Assembly: GCF_001425055.1 (NCBI RefSeq)
Contig: NZ_LMDK01000019.1
Location: 186,001 to 250,000 of the forward strand
Length of the DNA stretch: 64,000 nt
Direction: 5' to 3'
Origin: Pelomonas sp. Root1237
GTDB lineage: Bacteria > Pseudomonadota > Gammaproteobacteria > Burkholderiales > Burkholderiaceae_C
Under the pieces are notes generated by a model. The model did not search any database and was not told the origin of the DNA. It saw only the letters and a program-made list of their open reading frames with translations. Each line of letters starts with the position of its first letter. Within the stretch, counting starts at the first letter, position 1. The translations under genes were made by a program, and so were the position numbers. Positions 59,310 to 64,000 of the stretch are shown one piece after another.

Positions 59310-59933
59310 CTAGCGGACGGCTTGCACGGAGACGCGATGCGATTTCGGGTTGACCTTGGGGAACTCGGCCATGGCCGCGTCGAACAACGGCGTCAGCAGG
59401 GCGTCGCTGCCCATGGTCACGCCCTCGTTGCTGGCATGGGTCTCGAACAGGGCTTCGCCGCTGGCGCGGTCACGCATCAGCAGGGCCACGGCGCGGTCGT
59501 AGCGGCGATCGAAGAACGGATCGTGACGCCAGCCAAAGCCGCTCCAGCCTGGCACATAGCCATAGCGCGGCGAAATGAGGCGGCCGCGCCAGCGCCACCA
59601 CAGCGGGTCATCCCAGGGCACGGGGTCGTAGGCGGTGACGCGGGCGCCCAGCGTGACGAGCACGTCAGCGCTCTTCGCATCGGCGGCAGGCCTGAAGCCG
59701 GCCTTTTCCAACGCGGCCTTGGCGGCGTCTTCCAGCGTGGCCTGGCGCTTGGCGGCTTCCTCACTCTGCTGCTGCGAGGGCAGGCGGTCGAAGGCATAGC
59801 TGCCGGGCTTGCGGTCGGCCGGCCAATTGCCATAACTGGAGACGTCAGCGGAGACCGTGTACGGGCCGGCGCAGCCGGTGAAGGCAGCGACCGAGGCAGC
59901 GGCTAGGGTGGCGAGAATCAGGCGGCGGTTCAT
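59310..59933 (-). CDS. DUF4136 lipoprotein
   Basis: A 207-residue protein with a lipobox signal (ATLAAASVAAFTGC near residue 20) and a DUF4136 mature part: VSADVSSYGNW, YAFDRLPSQQQSE, and DDPLWWRWRGRLISPRYGYV with a Trp-rich centre. Members are predicted outer-membrane or periplasmic lipoproteins with no settled function. It lies between glmU and ttcA on the same strand but with gaps of about 60-75 bases. Confidence 0.85.
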   Translation of the reverse strand: MNRRLILATLAAASVAAFTGCAGPYTVSADVSSYGNWPADRKPGSYAFDRLPSQQQSEEAAKRQATLEDAAKAALEKAGFRPAADAKSADVLVTLGARVTAYDPVPWDDPLWWRWRGRLISPRYGYVPGWSGFGWRHDPFFDRRYDRAVALLMRDRASGEALFETHASNEGVTMGSDALLTPLFDAAMAEFPKVNPKSHRVSVQAVR

Positions 59934-59994
59934 GACGGCACCTCCATCAACGAGATGCCGTCATTCTGACCCGCTCAGATTGCCCGCGTGTAAA

Positions 59995-60990
59995 TCAGCG
60001 TTGCAGCGTGATGACTGAAGCCTGCGCGGGTGTCGCGCAGCTTTCATCGTCGTCGAAGGCGATGTCGCCGTCGGGCTCGGCCCGGCCCGTGGCCTTCATG
60101 GTCTCGAACGGGAAGAGCTTCTTGTCCATCATGTGCGAGGGCACGACGTTGCCCATGGCCGTGAAGATGTTGTCGATACGGCCGGGGTAGCGCTTTTCCC
60201 ACTCGTTGATCATGGCCTTGACCTGCACGCGCTGCAGGTTGTCCTGGCTGCCGCACAGGTTGCACGGAATGATGGGGAACTCGCGGTGTTCGGCCCAGCG
60301 CACGAGGTCGGGCTCCTTCACATAGGCCAGCGGGCGGATGACGACGTTCTTGCCGTCGTCGCTGACCAGCTTGGCCGGCATGCCCTTCATGCGGCTGCCG
60401 AAGAACATGTTCAGGAACAGCGTCGTGACCATGTCGTCGCGGTGATGGCCCAGCGCGATCTTGGTGGCGCCCAGTTCGCCGGCCACGCGGTACAGGATGC
60501 CGCGGCGCAGGCGTGAGCACAGGCTGCACGTCGTCTTGCCCTCGGGGATGAGCTTCTTGACGATGGAATAGGTGTCCTGGTTCTCGATGTGGAAGTCCAC
60601 GCCGCGCGAACGCAGGTAGTTGGGCAGCACCTCCTCGGGGAAGCCGGGCTGCTTCTGGTCGAGGTTGACGGCGACGAGGCTGAACTTGATCGGCGCGCGC
60701 TGCTGCAGGTTCAGCAGGATGTCCAGCATCGCGTAGCTGTCCTTGCCGCCCGACAGGCAGACCATGACCTTGTCGCCGTCTTCGATCATGTTGAAGTCGG
60801 TGACGGCCTGGCCGACCTGGCGGTGCAGGCGCTTGGACAGCTTGTTGATCTCAAACGCGGCCTTCTTGTCGGCAGCGGCTTGTTCGGCGAAATCGAGGAC
60901 GTCAGCGGTGCCCGGCCGCCCGAAACCGCTGACAGCCCCCTCGGGGGGCAGCTCGCCGTGCGAGCGTGGGGGCAAATCAAGTTCAGACAT
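59995..60990 (-). CDS. ttcA: tRNA 2-thiocytidine biosynthesis protein TtcA
   Basis: A 331-residue PP-loop ATPase that thiolates C32 of tRNA. The PP-loop [10 protein letters not shown] is near residue 80, and Cys pairs for a 4Fe-4S cluster occur as [11 protein letters not shown] and [10 protein letters not shown]. Compared with E. coli TtcA there is an extra N-terminal stretch of about 40 residues ([20 protein letters not shown]), whose DNA has the CCCCCTCGGGGGG pattern of intergenic repeats. The start at 60990 was chosen as the second of two ATGs; the first, at 61002, overlaps the folB stop region. Confidence 0.93.
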   Translation of the reverse strand: MSELDLPPRSHGELPPEGAVSGFGRPGTADVLDFAEQAAADKKAAFEINKLSKRLHRQVGQAVTDFNMIEDGDKVMVCLSGGKDSYAMLDILLNLQQRAPIKFSLVAVNLDQKQPGFPEEVLPNYLRSRGVDFHIENQDTYSIVKKLIPEGKTTCSLCSRLRRGILYRVAGELGATKIALGHHRDDMVTTLFLNMFFGSRMKGMPAKLVSDDGKNVVIRPLAYVKEPDLVRWAEHREFPIIPCNLCGSQDNLQRVQVKAMINEWEKRYPGRIDNIFTAMGNVVPSHMMDKKLFPFETMKATGRAEPDGDIAFDDDESCATPAQASVITLQR

Positions 60991-60995
60991 GTTGT

Positions 60996-62243
60996 TCACC
61001 ATGCACCCAGTTCGGTGCTGATTGCGACTTCGCAGTCGGGAAAGATTTCGAGCTTGGTCAGCTTCAGGCGCACGCCGACGACGCCGGGCAGGCTCATCAG
61101 GCGGTTGCAGAGCTTGCCGAGCAGGGCCTCGACGAGGTCGGTGTGCTCGGCGGTGCATTCGTCGATGATGGCCGTGCGCACGCGGCGGTAGTCCAGCACA
61201 TGGCCGATGTCGGCGTCGCGCGCGACGACAGGCATGGCACCGAGGTTGACCTCGGCATCGACCTGGATGGGCTGGGGCCCGGTGCGCTCGAAGTCGAGCA
61301 CGCCGAGGTTGGCGCGAAAACGCAGGCCCTGCAGATGGATGACCTGGCGGTTGTTGTAGCGCTGCGGCGCGGCGGCGACCTGCGGGCGCAGCGCCAGTTC
61401 GATCTGCTTGGCCGCCTGCACGCCATCGGCCAGCGCCGTCTGCACGCATGGATGCCAGCGACGGCTGGCGTCACCGGCGACGAAGGCGCGTTGGCGCGAG
61501 GCTTCGTCCAGCAGCGCAAAGGCGGAAGGCTCGGGCTCGAAGCCCAGCAGTGCGGCGACAAAGTCGAAACGTTCGGCGCCGACAGTGACGCCGCGGTCGT
61601 CCGGCAGCAGGGCCTCGGGCAGTGGCGTGGCCAGTTGCACCGTGATGCGGGGGTGGGCTGTCGCCCGCTCGGCCAGGTGGATCTGGGCGCGCCAGCTGCC
61701 GCGCGACCAGACAGTCACCTCATGGCCGCGCTCGGCCAGGAAAAGGGCGTTCTCTGCGGCGTTGTCGCCGGCGCCCAGCAGCAGCACGCGCCCTGGCGAC
61801 AGGGCCTCGCGGCGGGCGGTCAACTGGGAGGCGTCCAGCACGCGCTCATGCGGCACGGCGAAGTAGCGCGCCGGGCGCAACAGGCGCAGGCCGGTGGCGA
61901 CGAGCAGGGCGCGGGCCTGCACATGCTCGCCGGTGGCCAGTTGCAGGGTCCAGCCTGCGGGCGTGTGGCGGGCGGACTCGGCCCGCGTGCCCAGGCGCAG
62001 CGTCATGCCCGGCGTGGCCTGGGCCTGGGCGGCGTAGTGCTCGCCCAAAGCAGCCAGGCGGGCGGCGGGCTCGCCCAGCACCCAGTCCTGGGCGAAGTTC
62101 AGGCCGGCCAGCGCGGCGCACAGGCGGGATTCGCGCTCGACGAGCAGGGCTGTCATGCCCATCTGGCCCAGCCAGGACGCGGCGCTGCAGCCGGCGGGGC
62201 CGCCGCCGAGGATGGCGACGTCGATGGAGGTGGGGTTGGGCAT
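60996..62243 (-). CDS. FAD-dependent oxidoreductase fused to dihydroneopterin aldolase (FolB)
   Basis: A 415-residue fusion. Residues about 1-295 are a two-dinucleotide-fold oxidoreductase ([18 protein letters not shown] at 10-27; [19 protein letters not shown] near 155; FVAGDA near 258) without the CxxC redox pair of thioredoxin reductase. Residues about 300-415 are FolB: the catalytic Glu in [10 protein letters not shown] and the Lys in [10 protein letters not shown] are kept. FolB makes 6-hydroxymethyl-dihydropterin for folate. The frame is continuous. The fusion may link pterin redox state to folate synthesis (inference). ttcA follows after five bases. Confidence 0.85.
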   Translation of the reverse strand: MPNPTSIDVAILGGGPAGCSAASWLGQMGMTALLVERESRLCAALAGLNFAQDWVLGEPAARLAALGEHYAAQAQATPGMTLRLGTRAESARHTPAGWTLQLATGEHVQARALLVATGLRLLRPARYFAVPHERVLDASQLTARREALSPGRVLLLGAGDNAAENALFLAERGHEVTVWSRGSWRAQIHLAERATAHPRITVQLATPLPEALLPDDRGVTVGAERFDFVAALLGFEPEPSAFALLDEASRQRAFVAGDASRRWHPCVQTALADGVQAAKQIELALRPQVAAAPQRYNNRQVIHLQGLRFRANLGVLDFERTGPQPIQVDAEVNLGAMPVVARDADIGHVLDYRRVRTAIIDECTAEHTDLVEALLGKLCNRLMSLPGVVGVRLKLTKLEIFPDCEVAISTELGAW

Positions 62244-62268
62244 GGGGTGGTTCGGGCAGAACCACGAA

Positions 62269-62895
62269 TTATCCCAGTCGCGCCTTTTTCGTGTTCAGGC
62301 GTTTGAAGAGGCGCCACCCCAGCAGCGCGGCAAGGATCACGCCGTAGACGGCCGGCTCGGCGAAGTTGTGCTTGCCGGCGCGCATCCAGATGAAGTGCAG
62401 CAGCGCGATGACGGAGACGGCGTAGATCGTCTTGTGCAGCGCCTGCCAGCGCTTGGCGCCGAGGGCCTTGATGGCCTTGTTGAAGCTCGTTGCCGCCAGC
62501 GGCGCCATCAGCAGCCAGGCGGTGAAGCCCATCAGGATGAAGGGCCGCTTGGCGATGTCGCGGGCGATGTCGGAGAAATCCAGCCCCATGTCCAGCCAGC
62601 CATAGGCCAGCAGGTGCAGTGAGGCATAGCTGAAGGTGAACACGCCCAGCGTGCGCCGAAAGCGCGCCAGTGCGGCCAGGCCCGTCAGCTCGCGCAGCGG
62701 CGTGATGGCCAGCGTCAGCCACAGGCCGCGCAACGTCCAGTCGCCCAGGCCGCGGATGATGGCTTCGGCCGGGTTGGCACCGAGCCGGTTGGCTACGGCG
62801 CCGAAGACCAGCCACGCCAGCGGCGTAAGGCACAGCAGGAAAAGCGCCGGTTTGGCGCCGCGGCTGAGCAGCGCCGCCGTCAACGCACGCCGCAT
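62269..62895 (-). CDS. msrQ: MsrQ, haem-binding subunit of periplasmic methionine sulfoxide reductase
   Basis: A 208-residue membrane protein with six helices of the ferric-reductase-like MsrQ family: NPAEAIIRGLGDWTLRGLWL, FSYASLHLLAYGWLD with haem-ligand His, and WQALHKTIYAVSVIALLHFI with further His. It passes electrons from the quinone pool to MsrP. Its ATG overlaps the msrP stop by one base (TGATG), so it is translationally coupled. Confidence 0.94.
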   Translation of the reverse strand: MRRALTAALLSRGAKPALFLLCLTPLAWLVFGAVANRLGANPAEAIIRGLGDWTLRGLWLTLAITPLRELTGLAALARFRRTLGVFTFSYASLHLLAYGWLDMGLDFSDIARDIAKRPFILMGFTAWLLMAPLAATSFNKAIKALGAKRWQALHKTIYAVSVIALLHFIWMRAGKHNFAEPAVYGVILAALLGWRLFKRLNTKKARLG

Positions 62896-63869
62896 CAGAA
62901 ATTGCGCTTCAGATCCATGCCCGCATAGAGCTGGCCCACTTGCGCTTCATAGCCGTTGAACATCAAGGACGGCCGCTTCTTGGCGAACAGGCCGTCTTCG
63001 CCAATGCGGCGCTCGCTGAGCTGGCTCCAGCGCGGATGGGCCACGGTGGGATTCACGTTGGAATAGAAGCCGTATTCCTGGGGTGCGCTCTCTTCCCAGC
63101 TGCTGCGCGGCTGCTTCTCGACGAAGCGGATCTTGACGATGCTCTTGGCCGATTTGAAGCCGTACTTCCAGGGCAGCACGATGCGCACCGGCGCGCCATT
63201 CTGGTTGGGCAGCACCTCGCCATACATGCCGAAGGTCAGCAGCGCCAGCGGGTGCATGGCTTCATCCATGCGCAGGCCTTCGAGGTAGGGCCAGTCCAGC
63301 ACCGACGAGCGCAGCCCGGGCATCTGCGCGCGATCGGCCAGCGTCGTGAATTCGACGAACTTCGCCTTGCCGGTGGGCTCTGCTTTCTTGATGAGCTCTG
63401 ACAGCGAGTAGCCCACCCACGGGATCACCATGCTCCAGCCTTCGACGCAGCGCAGCCGGTAGATGCGCTCTTCCATGGCGCTGAGCTTGAGCAGCGCGTC
63501 GAGGTCGTAGCGGCCGGGCTTGGCGCATTCGCCTTCGACGCTGACCGTCCATGGCCGGGGCTTGAGCGTGTGGGCGCGCTCGGCGGGGTCGGCCTTGTCG
63601 GTGCCGAATTCGTAGAAGTTGTTGTACGAGGTTGCATCGGCGTAGCTGGTGACTTTCTCCATCACCATCGCACTGGCCACGGCCGAGCGGGCGCCCGGCA
63701 GCTTGGGCAGCTTGCCGCCACCTGGCGCGGCCTGGGCCTGGGCCAGGGCCAGCGGTGACGCGGTTGCCAGGCCAAGGCCGGCCAGGGCAGTGCGGCGGTT
63801 CAGGTAGACCCGGCGGGGCGTGATCTCGCTGGACAGGGGCTCGTGAAGGGCGGTCGTTCGAATCAGCAT
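62895..63869 (-). CDS. msrP: MsrP, periplasmic molybdopterin methionine sulfoxide reductase
   Basis: A 324-residue molybdoenzyme of the YedY type. A twin-arginine signal ([20 protein letters not shown]) targets it folded to the periplasm. The Mo-ligand Cys is in [11 protein letters not shown] (near residue 140), with [20 protein letters not shown] and [13 protein letters not shown] downstream. It repairs oxidised methionine in envelope proteins. The gene is the first of the msrPQ pair; upstream bases 63870-64000 run to the window edge with no gene seen. Confidence 0.95.
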   Translation of the reverse strand: MLIRTTALHEPLSSEITPRRVYLNRRTALAGLGLATASPLALAQAQAAPGGGKLPKLPGARSAVASAMVMEKVTSYADATSYNNFYEFGTDKADPAERAHTLKPRPWTVSVEGECAKPGRYDLDALLKLSAMEERIYRLRCVEGWSMVIPWVGYSLSELIKKAEPTGKAKFVEFTTLADRAQMPGLRSSVLDWPYLEGLRMDEAMHPLALLTFGMYGEVLPNQNGAPVRIVLPWKYGFKSAKSIVKIRFVEKQPRSSWEESAPQEYGFYSNVNPTVAHPRWSQLSERRIGEDGLFAKKRPSLMFNGYEAQVGQLYAGMDLKRNF

Positions 63870-64000
63870 GAGGGGCTCTCGGGTCTGTGGGCTGAGGCTG
63901 GGTCGGGCCAGGACGGGCGCAACTTACACCGTCGGATGAAAGGCTGCCCTACGTCATGGCAAATCCCGCGCCCTCCACCGGCGCCGGCAAAAGGCGTGTC

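Noticed and set aside
1-64000. CRISPR arrays, rRNA, tRNA, prophage or full insertion sequences
   Set aside because: No spaced direct repeats, no RNA gene sequences recognised and no phage structural genes; the only transposase-like gene is the RAYT.

Overview
The window is a gene-dense, high-GC chromosomal segment with about 66 protein genes and no rRNA, tRNA, CRISPR array or prophage that I can see. Gene content points to a betaproteobacterium of the order Burkholderiales, close to the Roseateles/Mitsuaria/Rubrivivax/Leptothrix group. The signs are a PhaF-like phasin with an Ala/Lys tail, two PEP-CTERM proteins, an MsrP/MsrQ pair, a TtcA next to FolB, an ABC pair of MdlA/MdlB type, an extracellular ExeM-type nuclease and a pectin-related lyase. 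This placement is an inference from families and gene order; no marker gene such as 16S is present.

Layout. 0-4 kb: a partial GNAT gene, a GFA-domain protein, a Gly-rich TPR membrane protein, then PlsC-like acyltransferase, CdsA-like cytidylyltransferase and ruvC, with a duplicated ruvC start between the last two. 4-9.4 kb: PEP-CTERM protein and ExeM-type nuclease on the minus strand, then a sodium:solute symporter. 9.4-16 kb: MdlAB-type ABC exporter, UbiH-family hydroxylase, patatin and phasin. 16-25 kb: a 664-residue fatty acyl reductase very like the Marinobacter wax-ester enzyme, a very large M48 peptidase, a GNAT, a saccharopine-dehydrogenase-like protein, a nitrilase and a second PEP-CTERM protein. 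25-28 kb: small minus-strand genes (DUF1203, two hypotheticals, Gly-zipper lipoprotein, HNH nuclease). 28-37.8 kb: a TetR-headed fatty-acid beta-oxidation cluster (acyl-CoA dehydrogenase, fused hydroxyacyl-CoA dehydrogenase/enoyl-CoA hydratase, hotdog protein, thiolase, enoyl-CoA hydratase) interrupted by two copies of a structured intergenic repeat, with a third copy upstream of tetR. 37.9-50 kb: PL4 rhamnogalacturonan lyase, acyl-CoA thioesterase, PAS chemoreceptor, ATM1-type ABC exporter, a RAYT-like Y1 transposase in operon with an amidohydrolase, and a class A PBP. 50-58 kb: truncated haemoglobin operon, Lrp/EamA pair, a 266-bp cloverleaf-shaped inverted-repeat element, PhyH dioxygenase and a BON protein. 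58-64 kb: glmU, DUF4136 lipoprotein, ttcA, an oxidoreductase-FolB fusion, and msrQ/msrP.

How it works together. Lipid metabolism is the main theme: phospholipid synthesis (PlsC, CdsA), fatty alcohol and storage-granule functions (acyl reductase, phasin, patatin), and TetR-regulated beta-oxidation. The most unusual non-coding features are (i) three copies of a two-hairpin repeat whose central stem shows compensatory base changes, (ii) the 266-bp element with 26-bp terminal inverted repeats that supplies the C-terminus of an EamA transporter, and (iii) the 45-bp ruvC 5' duplication that differs only at synonymous sites.
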